A stretch of DNA of 64,000 bases from VAXT01 sp964591295 (GCA_964591295.1 CAZQAG010000005.1:12261-76260); one strand, 5' to 3'; shown: positions 16,008-24,653, numbered from the stretch's first letter. The notes: generated from the letters alone by a model not told the origin. A program made the numbers and translations.

Positions 16008-17135
16008 GTGCCGAACGACGAGGTCGTCTCGCTCTTCACCGAGCTTGCCGCTCTGCCGAGCCCACCCGGTGAGGAGCGCGTCGTCGCCGACCGGGTCACC
16101 GCGTACCTGCGCGACCTCGGGCTCGAGGTGGCCGAGGACGATTCCGGACCGCGGATCGGGTCGGATGCCGGCAACCTCTACACCCGGATCGCTCCCACCG
16201 ACGAGACGGGGACGCCGCTCTTCCTCTGCGCCCACCTCGACACGGTGCCGCCGGAGGGCGCGATCGAACCGGTGCTCGAGGACGGCATGATTCGCAACGC
16301 GGCCGGGACGATCCTCGGCGCCGACAACAAAGCGGCGGTTGCGGTCATGCTCGAGGCGGTTCGGCGCGTGCTGGCGGAAAACAGGCCGCACGGAGGGATC
16401 GAGCTCCTGTTCACGCCCAAGGAGGAAGTGGGCCTGCACGGAGCAGCGGCTTTCGACGAGAAGCAGCTGCACGCCCGCGTCGGGTACGTCTACGACCAGG
16501 CCGCCCCGATCGGCGAGATCGTCCTCGGCGCTCCGTACGCTCATTCGATGGAGGTGCGCTTCCACGGGCGCGCCTCCCACTCGGGCATGTACCCGGAGGA
16601 GGGCCGCTCGGCGATTGCCGCCGCGGCGAAGGCGATCGCAGACTTCAAGCTCGGGCGCATCGACGAGGACTCGACAGCGAACGTGGGGATCATCAAGGGC
16701 GGCACCGCGGGCAACATCGTCCCGGAGTGGTGCTCGTTTCTCGCCGAGGCGCGCTCGCACGACCAGGAGAAGCTCGCCGACCTCGTGCGCGAGATGCTGG
16801 AGGCGGCGACGTTCGCCGCGGGGCTCGAGGACTGCCAGGTGGAGACGGAGGTGCACAAGAGCTACAGCGGCTACCGGTTCAAGCGGGACGACTTCGTCGT
16901 GAGCCTCGCGCGAACGGCTCTCGAGCGGGTCGGGTACGAGCCGTCGTTCACGTTGAGCGGCGGAGCGGCCGACGCGAACGTCTTCAATGACCGCGGCCTC
17001 GCCTGCGTCAACCTCGCGAACGGCATGGCCGAGATCCATACGCCCGACGAGCACATCGCAGTGGCCGATCTCGAGCGCATGGTCGACGTGACTCTGGCCC
17101 TCGTCGAGACTGCCCGCGAGACGGATGCCTCCTAG
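16008..17135 (+). CDS. M20 family zinc metallopeptidase (PepT-like)
   Basis: Predicted cytoplasmic di-zinc exopeptidase of 375 residues, resembling PepT/peptidase T-like proteins. Metal ligands and catalytic residues appear in order: CAHLDTVPP (His and catalytic Asp, about residue 70), LGADNKAAV (bridging Asp), TPKEEVGL (general-base Glu and metal Glu), and the late histidine in AEIHTPDEHI. The lid/dimerisation domain (about 180-290) contains HGRASHSGMYPEEGRSA. No signal peptide. Substrate could be a tripeptide or another amide. The next gene starts 11 nt inside its 3' end. Confidence 0.85.
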   Translation: MPNDEVVSLFTELAALPSPPGEERVVADRVTAYLRDLGLEVAEDDSGPRIGSDAGNLYTRIAPTDETGTPLFLCAHLDTVPPEGAIEPVLEDGMIRNAAGTILGADNKAAVAVMLEAVRRVLAENRPHGGIELLFTPKEEVGLHGAAAFDEKQLHARVGYVYDQAAPIGEIVLGAPYAHSMEVRFHGRASHSGMYPEEGRSAIAAAAKAIADFKLGRIDEDSTANVGIIKGGTAGNIVPEWCSFLAEARSHDQEKLADLVREMLEAATFAAGLEDCQVETEVHKSYSGYRFKRDDFVVSLARTALERVGYEPSFTLSGGAADANVFNDRGLACVNLANGMAEIHTPDEHIAVADLERMVDVTLALVETARETDAS

Positions 17136-18111
17136 CCTCCGGCGGGGCACGGTCACAGCGGTGGTCGAGCGCCTCGAGGAGCTTGCGAGGATCGAGGTCG
17201 ACGGCCGGCCGTGCGTGGCATATCCCCGGATCACAGGCCCCGTCGAGGCCGGCGACGAGGTGATCGTCAACGTCCAGGCACGCGAGCTCGGGCTCGGCTC
17301 GGGCGGGTTCGACGTGCTCTACGTGAACCTGACCAGGGGCCTCGATCTTGCGGCCGAGCCGGACGCTCACGTGATGACGCTTCCATATACGCCGCTGCAG
17401 GCGGCTGTGCGGCACGTCGAGGAGGACGGAGAGCTGGCGGAGAGCCTCGACGGCATGCCCGTCGTCTGCTGCTCGCTGCATTCACAGCTGGCGCCGGCCT
17501 GCGCGGGGATCGGCGAGGGCGTGCGCGTCGCGTATGTGCAGGTGGGCGGCGGGGCGCTGCCCGTCTCGTTGTCCGACTCGCTCCGCGCGTTGAAGAAGCG
17601 CGGTTTGGTCGAGATAGGGATTGCGAGCGGGCCCTGCTTCGACGGCGACGCCCAGGCAGTCGGTGTCGCCTCGGCGCTCGCCTGGGCGGCGGCCGAGGGC
17701 TTCGCGATCGCGGTCTGCGCCGTCGGGCCCGGAATCGTCGGCACCGGCTCGTCGCTCGGACACGGCGGAGTGGCCGCAGCCGAGGCGGCGAACGCCGCGA
17801 GCGCGCTCGGCGGCTCGCCCGTGCTGGCCGTGCGGGTGTCCGAAGGCGATTCGCGGGAGCGCCACCACGGCGTCTCTCACCACACGCGAGCGGTGCTCGA
17901 CCTGGCAATCGGCGACGTCACGGTGGCGTGGCCGGCCGGCCTCGAAGCCCCGGGGTGGCTCACCGGCGCGGAGGAGGTGGACGTCGCAGGGTGGCGCGAG
18001 GAGTCCGCGGGGCTTCCGCTCGAGCACATGGGCCGGGGGCCTGACGAGGATCCGTGGTTCTTCGCCTCCGCGTTCGCCGCCGGGAGGCTTGCCCGGCGGC
18101 TGGCCGGGTGA
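17125..18111 (+). CDS. DUF3866 family protein
   Basis: A 328-residue protein matching DUF3866, a family found mainly in Actinobacteria and Firmicutes with no known function. It begins with a beta-rich RNA/nucleotide-like segment (GTVTAVVERLEELARIEVDG). Glycine-rich Rossmann-like stretches follow (YVQVGGGALPVSLSD, VGPGIVGTGSSLGHGG) and a conserved HHGVSHHTRAVLDLA segment. No transmembrane helix. It overlaps the peptidase gene by 11 nt and shares TGATG with the aldo/keto reductase, so the three probably form one transcript. Family assignment is from recalled motifs. Confidence 0.75.
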   Translation: MPPSLRRGTVTAVVERLEELARIEVDGRPCVAYPRITGPVEAGDEVIVNVQARELGLGSGGFDVLYVNLTRGLDLAAEPDAHVMTLPYTPLQAAVRHVEEDGELAESLDGMPVVCCSLHSQLAPACAGIGEGVRVAYVQVGGGALPVSLSDSLRALKKRGLVEIGIASGPCFDGDAQAVGVASALAWAAAEGFAIAVCAVGPGIVGTGSSLGHGGVAAAEAANAASALGGSPVLAVRVSEGDSRERHHGVSHHTRAVLDLAIGDVTVAWPAGLEAPGWLTGAEEVDVAGWREESAGLPLEHMGRGPDEDPWFFASAFAAGRLARRLAG

Positions 18112-18887
18112 TGGAGGAGCGGCGCCTCGGTCCGGTCGTCGGGCTCGGCACCTGGAACACGTTCGGCGGTGAGCGGGAGCTCGCCCGGGTGGTCGTCGAC
18201 GCCGCGCTCGCCGCAGGCTGCCGACTCTTCGACTCCTCTCCGATGTACGGCGGAGCCGAGGAGTCCCTCGGGTTCGCCCTGACGGACAGGCGCGCGGAGG
18301 CGACCCTCGCGACGAAGATCTGGGCCGACTCGGTCGAGGAGGGCCGCGGGCAGTTCGCCGACCAGCTTGGCTGGTTCGGCCGGGTCGAGATCGAGCAGGT
18401 GCACAACCTCGCCGCGTGGGAGCAGCACCTGCCCTGGCTCGAGGAGGAGCGCGAGGCGGGACGGACCGACCGCCTCGGAGTTACGCACTACCAGGCCGCT
18501 TCGTTCGGCGAGCTGGCGCGGGCGCTGCGGACCGGCCGATTCTCGGTGCTCCAGGTTCCGTACAACCCGCTCGAACGCGAGTGCGAGCAGGAGCTGCTCC
18601 CGCTCGCGGCCGAGCTCGGCGTCCCGGTGATCGCGATGAGGCCGCTCGGGGACAAGTCCCGGCTGGCGAGCCCTCCGCCACCGGAAGCGTTGGCCCCGCT
18701 CCGCGACTTCGGGGTATCGACATGGCCGCAGGCGCTGCTCAAGTGGGCGCTCTCGGACGAGCGGATCGACACTGTGATCCCGGCGACGAAAGACCCGAAC
18801 CACCTGCGCGAGAACGCCGCCGCCGGCGAGCCGCCGTGGCTCGGCTCCGAGGAGCGCAAGCTCGTCGAGCGCCTCGCGCGGACGTGA
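18111..18887 (+). CDS. Aldo/keto reductase
   Basis: NAD(P)H-dependent oxidoreductase of the TIM-barrel AKR superfamily, 258 residues, somewhat shorter than the usual 300-330. The catalytic tetrad can be placed: Asp in LFDSSPMYG, Tyr in the same segment, Lys in LATKIW and His in EQVHNL. The cofactor end has QVPYNPLE and a late TVIPATKDPNHLREN. The ATG overlaps the DUF3866 stop. Substrate unknown. Confidence 0.85.
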   Translation: MEERRLGPVVGLGTWNTFGGERELARVVVDAALAAGCRLFDSSPMYGGAEESLGFALTDRRAEATLATKIWADSVEEGRGQFADQLGWFGRVEIEQVHNLAAWEQHLPWLEEEREAGRTDRLGVTHYQAASFGELARALRTGRFSVLQVPYNPLERECEQELLPLAAELGVPVIAMRPLGDKSRLASPPPPEALAPLRDFGVSTWPQALLKWALSDERIDTVIPATKDPNHLRENAAAGEPPWLGSEERKLVERLART

Positions 18888-19068
18888 CCCTTCGGGACAT
18901 CCCCTCGGGGGCCGGCCGCGTGCCACCCTCCGGTTCGAGCCTAACGGCGAAAATCGTGCGCGTGTGCAGCGAGAATGTGTCGAGAGTGCGAAACGTTCTC
19001 CGCACCGTCTAGGAGCAGAACGATCGGGCCTATCACTACGAATAGCGTCTAAGGTTGGCCGGCTCGAG
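18888..19068 (+). promoter_or_regulatory. 181-bp region upstream of ald
   Basis: Noncoding. It holds a spaced inverted repeat, GTGCG and CGCAC, in the stretch about 18,986-19,007, and a TAAGGT hexamer at 19050-19055, 13 nt before the ald ATG. These could be an operator and a -10 box, but neither is certain. AldR/Lrp-type control of ald is known in mycobacteria; no regulator gene is nearby. Confidence 0.3.
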
Positions 19069-20193
19069 ATGAGGATCGGCGTCGCCAAGGAGATCAAGTC
19101 CGACGAGTACCGCGTCGCGCTGACGCCTGCCGGAGCCCGCGAGCTCATTCAGCGCGGCCACGATGTGCTCGCGGAGCGTGGCGCGGGAGAGGGCAGCGCC
19201 TTCCCGGACGCGGCCTATGAGGCCGAGGGAGTCCAGATCGTGTCGGTCGAGGACGTCTGGGGCGACGTCGAGCTCCTGCTCAAGGTGAAGGAGCCCGTGC
19301 CGGCGGAGTACGGCCGGCTTCGCGATGGGCTCGTCCTCTTCACGTACCTCCACATCGCTGCCGACGAGGATCTCACGCGTGCGTTGATCGAGAGCGGGAT
19401 CAGCGCCGTCGCGTACGAGACTGTCGAGACGGCCAACCGCGCCCTGCCGTTGCTCGCCCCCATGAGCGAGATCGCAGGTCGGCTTGCGTCTCAGGCCGGC
19501 GCGTACTTCCTCGAGAAGCCGCTCGGCGGCCGGGGCCTTCTGCTCGGCGGCGTGCCGGGAGTCGCGCCGGGGAAGGTCGTCGTGATCGGCGGCGGGATGG
19601 TCGGCTACAACTCGGCCGTGATCGCGCTCGGCCTCGGCGCGAACGTGACGATCATCGAGCGCTCGATCGACCGGATGCGCCACCTCGAGGAGGTGCTCGG
19701 ATCCCGCGTGACGCTTCTGATGTCTTCCAGCCTCCAGATCGAGGAGTCGGTCGCAGACGCGGATGTCGTCATCGGTGCGGTGCTCATTCCGGGCGCGCTC
19801 GCGCCGAAGCTCGTCACGCGGGAGATGATCGCCGGCATGAAGGAAGGCTCAGTCGTGGCCGACGTCGCGATCGACCAGGGGGGCTGCCTGGAGACTTCCC
19901 GGCCGACGACGCATTCCGACCCCGTCTTCGTCGTCGACGGCGTGACGCACTACTGCGTGACGAACATGCCGGGTGCGGTCCCGATCACCGCGACGAAGGC
20001 CCTGACGAACGCGACGCTGCCGTACGTCGAGGCGATCGCCGACCACGGGCTCGCGGAGGCCGTCGCACGAGACCCGGCGCTTGCCCGCGGGGTGAACGTC
20101 CTCCACGGGAAGATCACCTACGAAGCCGTCGCCGAGGCGCACGGCCTCGAGTACGCACCCCTCGCCGACGTCCTACCGCTGTCGCCGGTCTGA
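19069..20193 (+). CDS. ald: Alanine dehydrogenase
   Basis: Reversible NAD-dependent deamination of L-alanine to pyruvate and ammonia. The 374 residues match the family. The N-terminus is MRIGVAKEIKSDEYRVALTP; the substrate-binding Lys is in LKVKEP and the catalytic His in TYLHIA. The Rossmann loop GGGMVGYNSA is near residue 174 and the C-terminal domain ends VNVLHGKITYEAVAEAHGL. The ATG at 19069 gives the family N-terminus. It stands alone behind a 181-bp upstream region. Confidence 0.96.
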   Translation: MRIGVAKEIKSDEYRVALTPAGARELIQRGHDVLAERGAGEGSAFPDAAYEAEGVQIVSVEDVWGDVELLLKVKEPVPAEYGRLRDGLVLFTYLHIAADEDLTRALIESGISAVAYETVETANRALPLLAPMSEIAGRLASQAGAYFLEKPLGGRGLLLGGVPGVAPGKVVVIGGGMVGYNSAVIALGLGANVTIIERSIDRMRHLEEVLGSRVTLLMSSSLQIEESVADADVVIGAVLIPGALAPKLVTREMIAGMKEGSVVADVAIDQGGCLETSRPTTHSDPVFVVDGVTHYCVTNMPGAVPITATKALTNATLPYVEAIADHGLAEAVARDPALARGVNVLHGKITYEAVAEAHGLEYAPLADVLPLSPV

Positions 20194-20196
20194 GAC

Positions 20197-20337
20197 CTAC
20201 GAAGCCTGCGGTTCCGGCTCTTTCTTCTTCTTGCCGGTGGGAAAGAGTTTGACGACGAGCAGCGTGATCCCAGCCGCGAAAGAAATGACGGCGGCGCAGA
20301 ACACAATGAGGCCGAGCAGGCCGAGGACGCTTTCCAT
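20197..20337 (-). CDS. Small single-pass membrane protein (46 aa)
   Basis: A 46-residue reading frame on the minus strand between ald and deoB: one hydrophobic helix (residues 4-29, LGLLGLIVFCAAVISFAAGI and following) and a charged tail with a KKKK run ending EPEPQAS. Composition and topology are those of a genuine small membrane protein, N-terminus probably outside. Its start lies 20 bp from the divergent deoB start. A TATTCT box on the minus strand (20347-20352) overlaps the deoB -10. No family recognised. Confidence 0.55.
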   Translation of the reverse strand: MESVLGLLGLIVFCAAVISFAAGITLLVVKLFPTGKKKKEPEPQAS

Positions 20338-20345
20338 GACCGACC

Positions 20346-20351
20346 TAGAAT
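20346..20351 (+). promoter_or_regulatory. -10-like TAGAAT box of deoB
   Basis: TAGAAT ends 6 nt before the deoB ATG (leaderless). The complementary strand reads TATTCT one base displaced, a possible -10 for the divergent small membrane protein gene. Confidence 0.5.
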
Positions 20352-20357
20352 AGCCCT

Positions 20358-21524
20358 ATGTCCCGCGCATGCGTCATCGTGCTGGATGCGGTCGGCGCGG
20401 GCGAGCTGCCCGACGCAGCCGAGTTCGGCGACGAAGGATCGGACACCCTCGGCAATGTGGCTCGCGCCGTGGGCGGCCTCGACCTGCCCAACCTCGAGGC
20501 CTTCGGGCTCGGCAACGTGGCGCCGCTCGAGGGCTGCCCGCCCCAGCCGGGGGCGCCTGCCGTCGCCGGCCGGCTCGTCGAGCGCTCGAAAGGCAAGGAC
20601 ACCACCACCGGACACTGGGAGCTGATGGGAATCGTCACGCCCCAGGCGATGCCGACCTACCCGCACGGCTTTCCGTTCGAGGTGATCGACCCGTTCATGC
20701 ACGCAACCGGCCGTGGCGTGATCGGCAACAAGCCCGCGTCGGGGACGGAGGTCATCGAAGAGCTCGGCGAGGAGCACCAGCGAACCGGCAAGTGGATCGT
20801 CTACACGTCTGCCGACTCGGTCTTCCAAATCGCGGCGCACGTCGACACGATTCCGCTCGACGAGCTCTACCGCGGATGCGAGATCGCGCGAGAGATCCTG
20901 ACCGGCAACCACGCCGTCGGCCGCGTGATCGCGCGCCCGTTCACGGGTGAGCCGGGCAGCTACGAGCGCACGCCCGACCGCCACGACTGGTCGCTGAAGC
21001 CGAAGCAGCCCAACTACCTCACGCTCGTCCGGGAGGCGGGCAAGCCCGTGCACGGAGTCGGCAAGATCCGAGACATCTTCGCCGGCTACGACATCGACGA
21101 ATCCCATCCGACCCGGTCGAACGTCGAGGGGATCAACCAGACCGAGCAGCTGCTGAACGAGCTGGACGAGGGCCTCGTCTTCACGAACCTCGTCGAGACA
21201 GACATGCTCTGGGGGCACCGCAACGATCCCGTCAACTTCCACCGCTGCCTGCAGGATTTCGACCGTCGACTGCCCGACATCCTCGGCGCGCTTCGCCCGG
21301 GCGACCTGCTGATCCTCACCTCCGACCACGGCTGCGACCCGACGACGGCGTCGACCGACCATTCGCGGGAGCACGCGCTGCTCCTCGCGTACGTCGAAGG
21401 CAAGAACGCTGCGGGGCGCATCCACGAAGGAGAGTTCGCCGACGTGGGGGCGACCGTCAACTCCTGGCTCGGCGGCAAGGCTCCGAGGCGGGGCGTTCCG
21501 GGCCAGTCGATCGTCGAGCAGTGA
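20358..21524 (+). CDS. deoB: Phosphopentomutase
   Basis: Interconverts (deoxy)ribose 1- and 5-phosphate in nucleoside salvage, using two Mn ions. The 388-residue protein belongs to the alkaline-phosphatase superfamily. N-terminal metal site CVIVLDAVGAGELPDA, DEGSDTLGN, the phosphorylated-threonine region SKGKDTTTGHWE (about residue 80-90), and the C-terminal metal ligands in ILTSDHGCDPTTASTDHSRE. The next gene, deoA, releases the pentose 1-phosphate used here, a functional pair separated by 25 nt. Confidence 0.95.
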   Translation: MSRACVIVLDAVGAGELPDAAEFGDEGSDTLGNVARAVGGLDLPNLEAFGLGNVAPLEGCPPQPGAPAVAGRLVERSKGKDTTTGHWELMGIVTPQAMPTYPHGFPFEVIDPFMHATGRGVIGNKPASGTEVIEELGEEHQRTGKWIVYTSADSVFQIAAHVDTIPLDELYRGCEIAREILTGNHAVGRVIARPFTGEPGSYERTPDRHDWSLKPKQPNYLTLVREAGKPVHGVGKIRDIFAGYDIDESHPTRSNVEGINQTEQLLNELDEGLVFTNLVETDMLWGHRNDPVNFHRCLQDFDRRLPDILGALRPGDLLILTSDHGCDPTTASTDHSREHALLLAYVEGKNAAGRIHEGEFADVGATVNSWLGGKAPRRGVPGQSIVEQ

Positions 21525-21549
21525 CCGGGCACGCGAGGGTGCTGCCGCG

Positions 21550-22848
21550 GTGATCCGTCCCGCAGAGCTCATCGAGCGCAAGCGCGACGGCGGTCACCTG
21601 ACGCCGGAGGAGATCGACGAGCTCGTGCTCGGGCATGCGCAGGGCGACATCCCCGACTACCAGCTCGCCGCGTTCTGCATGGCCGTCTACTTCCGCGGTC
21701 TCTCGGCCGAGGAGACCCTCGCTCTGACGAACGCCTTCGTGCGCAGCGGCTCGACGCTCGACCTGCGCGCCGAGCTCGGTAGGACAGTGGTCGACAAGCA
21801 CTCGACCGGCGGGGTGGGGGACAAGACCTCGCTCGTCGTCGGCCCGCTCGTCGCCGCCTGCGGCGTTCCGTTCGGAAAGATGAGCGGGCGCGGCCTGGGT
21901 CACACCGGGGGAACCCTCGACAAGCTCGAGTCGATCTCCGGCTTCCGCGTCGAGCTCTCGAAGGAGGAGTTCGTCGAGCAGGTGCGCGAGATCGGCCTCG
22001 CGATCATCGGCCAGTCGCCTGACCTCGTTCCTGCCGACAAGCGTCTCTATGCGCTGCGGGACGTGACCGGGACCGTCGACAGCATCCCGCTGATCGCGGC
22101 GAGCATCATGTCCAAGAAGATCGCCGCGGGCGCCGAGGGAATCGTGCTCGACGTGAAGGTCGGAAACGGCGCTTTCATGAAGTCGCTCTCGGACGCGCGA
22201 ATGCTCGCCGAGTCGATGCAGGAGCTCGGGCGCGGCGCCGGCCGCCAGGTCGTCGCCCTCCTCACGGACATGGACCAACCCCTCGGCTGGGCGATCGGCA
22301 ACGCGATCGAGATCGAAGAGGTCCGCGCGATGCTCGCCGGGGAGGAGACCCCACCGGATCTCTTCTCGCTCGCGATCCAGGCCACGGGCCGGCTCCTGGC
22401 GCTCTCCGACCTCGGGATCGACGCCGACGAGGGAACCAAGCGGGCCGAGAAGGCCGTCGACGACGGCTCGGCAGCCGAGATGTTCGAGCGCTGGATCGCA
22501 GCTCAGGGCGGCGACCTCTCCGCCGGCTTGCCACAGGCGCCCGTCACGCGTGAGCTGACCGCTGACCGCGACGGCTTCGTCGGCGAGGTCTCCGCGCTCG
22601 GCCTCGGGCGGGTGGCGCTCGAGCTCGGCGCCGGCCGCCGCACCAAGGACGACGCGATCGACCACGCGGTCGGGATTCGCTGCTTCGCCAAGCGCGGCGA
22701 TGCGATCGAGGCAGGTCAGACCCTCGCCGTCGTCTACGCACGGGACGAGGCCGGCGCCGACCGCGCACTCGACCAGATCCGAGATCTGATCGCGATCACG
22801 GACGAGTCCCAGCATCCAGGCCCGATCGTGCTCGAGACCCTGACCTAG
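21550..22848 (+). CDS. deoA: Thymidine / pyrimidine-nucleoside phosphorylase
   Basis: Phosphorolysis of thymidine or uridine to base and pentose 1-phosphate. The 432-residue protein shows the family signature KMSGRGLGHTGGTLDKLES (about 114), the phosphate-binding KHSTGGVGDKTS (about 80), and the C-terminal PYNP domain from about 335. The GTG start follows deoB by 25 nt. Thymidine versus uridine preference cannot be told apart. The stop codon lies inside the left 13-bp inverted repeat of the insertion that follows, so the gene ends exactly at the element boundary. Confidence 0.93.
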   Translation: MIRPAELIERKRDGGHLTPEEIDELVLGHAQGDIPDYQLAAFCMAVYFRGLSAEETLALTNAFVRSGSTLDLRAELGRTVVDKHSTGGVGDKTSLVVGPLVAACGVPFGKMSGRGLGHTGGTLDKLESISGFRVELSKEEFVEQVREIGLAIIGQSPDLVPADKRLYALRDVTGTVDSIPLIAASIMSKKIAAGAEGIVLDVKVGNGAFMKSLSDARMLAESMQELGRGAGRQVVALLTDMDQPLGWAIGNAIEIEEVRAMLAGEETPPDLFSLAIQATGRLLALSDLGIDADEGTKRAEKAVDDGSAAEMFERWIAAQGGDLSAGLPQAPVTRELTADRDGFVGEVSALGLGRVALELGAGRRTKDDAIDHAVGIRCFAKRGDAIEAGQTLAVVYARDEAGADRALDQIRDLIAITDESQHPGPIVLETLT

Positions 22849-22881
22849 GAGGGTTTGGCGCAAAAAAGGCGCTGAGAGGCG

Positions 22882-22911
22882 GGTCAGGCCTGAAGCTGCT
22901 CAGGCGTGACC
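22882..22911 (-). terminator. Hairpin at the 3' end of the Fic/Doc gene
   Basis: Stem GGTCA-G-GCCTGA / TCAGGC-G-TGACC with a 6-nt loop (11 bp plus one G:G mismatch). On the minus strand a run of six T (complement of 22862-22867) follows about 14 nt later. It overlaps the last codons of the toxin gene. Confidence 0.4.
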
Positions 22912-23306
22912 GACCCGATTGGGACGATCCGTCGCCTGAAGTAGCCACGCAGATAAGCCATTACTTCGTCGAAAAGCCGCGCCTCGCTCGCAGCGACCCA
23001 GGTGACGTGCGCACGCGCCTCCTCCCCGGTCGCCTGCCACCATTGACCATTGAGGCCGAGGAACACGAGCGTAGCGATGAAGGCCATGCGCTTGTTCCCG
23101 TTCTCCCACGCGTGGGTCTTCACCATGAGGTAGAGAAAGATCGCCGTCTTGTCAGCGAGATCGGAGTACAGTTCAGCGCCATCGAACGTCTGGCGTGGCG
23201 CTGCAAGTGCCTGTTCAAGCTTCGGAAGGTTGACCGTGCGCCATTCAGGCATCGGTTCGGCCCCCGTCAGCTCGCGGGTTACAAGCGCATGTACAACGTC
23301 TCGCAC
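22884..23306 (-). CDS. Fic/Doc family toxin
   Basis: A 140-residue Fic-fold protein of the Doc group. The active loop reads HAWENGNKR at about residue 65, aligning with Doc H-x-F-x-D-G-N-K-R: histidine, GN and arginine are kept, but Asn replaces the usual Asp/Glu. Doc-type proteins phosphorylate EF-Tu; other Fic proteins AMPylate targets. The GTG start omits an in-frame upstream segment, TYLNVSSV, that resembles the normal Doc N-terminus but has no ATG/GTG/TTG before it. It may use a non-standard start coupled to the gene 34 nt upstream, or be decayed. Confidence 0.7.
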   Translation of the reverse strand: MRDVVHALVTRELTGAEPMPEWRTVNLPKLEQALAAPRQTFDGAELYSDLADKTAIFLYLMVKTHAWENGNKRMAFIATLVFLGLNGQWWQATGEEARAHVTWVAASEARLFDEVMAYLRGYFRRRIVPIGSVTPEQLQA

Positions 23307-23340
23307 AGACGAGACGTTGAGATAGGTGAGCGGGTCGCCG

Positions 23341-23634
23341 TTACTCGTCGCCGAGCTTTTCGATCGTCTCGCCGTGTTCTTCGATCACGCGCTCGATCAG
23401 CCGCTCGACGCGCTCAGTCTCCTCTGGCGTGTTCTTCGGTGCCCTCTCAAGAGGATACGAGTAGGAGCCGTCGCCGCTCTCACGCGTGTCGTCACGCGTG
23501 TCGTCAGGCGTCGTGCCGTTGGCGATGTAGTTGTAACGCGTCCTATCGATCACTTCTGCTCCCGTTTCTCCTGCCAAGTATTGCACGTCGATGTTACGAA
23601 ACGTTTTGCGCGCTATGTCAACGAAACGGCTCAT
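23341..23634 (-). CDS. Small acidic protein upstream of the toxin, candidate antitoxin
   Basis: A 97-residue protein starting MSRFVDIARKTF. It is charged, with a C-terminal helical stretch rich in Glu/Arg (TPEETERVERLIERVIEEHGETIEKLGDE) of the kind that wraps around a toxin. No DNA-binding fold could be recognised and it does not look like classical Phd. Its stop lies 34 nt before the GTG of the Fic/Doc gene, consistent with a toxin-antitoxin operon. The start could be 11 codons further upstream (GTG 23667). Antitoxin role is inferred from position only. Confidence 0.45.
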   Translation of the reverse strand: MSRFVDIARKTFRNIDVQYLAGETGAEVIDRTRYNYIANGTTPDDTRDDTRESGDGSYSYPLERAPKNTPEETERVERLIERVIEEHGETIEKLGDE

Positions 23635-23678
23635 TTTCTTATGCCCTGGACCCCCTTTCGGGCACACATCGCTGGTTC

Positions 23679-24116
23679 CTACGCTGCGAGCGAGAGCGCC
23701 CGCGCTCTGGCGAGTGCCTGACTAAGCCTCGCGAGCATCACGAGGTCGGCGTGGAGAGCTACCCGCTCCAAGCCGCGAGTGCGGAGCGGCGCAAGGCCGT
23801 AGTCGTGCTTCAAGCGTCCGAACTCGCGCTCAACGGCAACGCGGCCTCGGTACAGATCGCGGAACCGCTGCGAGTGGCGGGGGATGCGCGGGAACAGGCG
23901 ACCGCCAAGCGCGAGCGGCAAGGCGACCTGATTCGCCTTGGCTCCTCGGAGCGGGATAACAGGTTCGCACCCCCGTTCCTCGACCTCGGCATAGACGCGG
24001 GTGTTGTCGTAGCCCTTGTCCATGGCGACCGTCTCGGGCTGGAAGCCGCGAGCGTGGAGAGCGTCGATCAGAGGGGCTACGAAGTTCCTCGCACGTTTCG
24101 GTAGCCACTGGGCCGC
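23679..24116 (-). pseudogene. DDE transposase, C-terminal fragment
   Basis: About 145 codons open on the minus strand. It contains the late part of a DDE_Tnp_1-type transposase: NFVAPLIDALHARGF, then VAMDKGYDNTRVY with the second catalytic Asp, and YRGRVAVEREFGRLKHDY with the catalytic Glu, ending ALARARALSLAA. A TAA (24119-24117) closes the frame before the first catalytic Asp, and the expected upstream part is not found intact in any frame, so the gene is truncated. No terminal repeats of its own were identified. Confidence 0.75.
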
Positions 24117-24119
24117 TTA

Positions 24120-24577
24120 TGAACGGCTCGCCTCGCAGCTCATCGTCGGCAACATCGGGCCGGACGAACACATGGTGGTCTTGGCCGACGAATACTCGAC
24201 TCCGGACCACGTCACCTTTGAGGAAAACCTTCGGCGTCTCGTAGACCAGTTTGAACCGCAACGCCCTTGTTGGCGTTTGTCGAATGAGGTCTACGGGCGT
24301 GGACGTTTTTCAGATACTCGACCTGCTCCTGGGCGCTGTGCAGTACGAGTACCGTCAAGCTTCGGGCGAGATTCCTCGCAACCCAAGAAACCCGAGAGGC
24401 CAACTCTTGGCTTTCATTCAGAACCTCTTCGGGGTCAACACGCTTGTGGCCGCGCCACGGAGCTTCCGGCTCAACGTCGCCGAGTACCGCACGAACCCTT
24501 AGAAAAAGAAGAGCAGCCTGTCCCCCAGAGGGCAACGGCTGCCTACAAAAGAGTAACACATCGTGAGCACGTCCTAG
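24120..24577. other. 458 bp without a convincing gene
   Basis: Both strands carry open stretches here, but none shows a known family or steady GC-rich third codon positions. The minus strand next to the transposase fragment may hold decayed 5' transposase sequence in a shifted frame. AT content is higher than in neighbouring genes. Confidence 0.4.
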
Positions 24578-24595
24578 CACCCCCGAAAGGGGGTG
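24578..24595. repeat. 7-bp hairpin with GAAA tetraloop
   Basis: CACCCCC-GAAA-GGGGGTG, perfect stem, immediately before the second transposase fragment. It resembles a subterminal hairpin of an insertion element. Confidence 0.5.
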
Positions 24596-24596
24596 A

Positions 24597-24653
24597 CTCG
24601 TGATGCTCGCTCGGCTCTCGCAGGCGCTCGCCAGAGCGCGGTCGTACCGCTAG
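24597..24653 (+). pseudogene. Second, inverted copy of the transposase 3' end
   Basis: Eighteen codons plus stop read LVMLARLSQALARARSYR, matching the last part (LVMLARLSQALARARALS) of the minus-strand fragment at 23679-24116 but in opposite orientation. About 48 nt align, with scattered differences. It marks an earlier or second insertion of a related element. Confidence 0.65.

Noticed and set aside
24016..24603. Plus-strand 195-codon frame opposite the transposase fragment
   Set aside because: Its first part is antisense to a recognisable transposase end and the last third loses coding-like codon bias; no family recognised.
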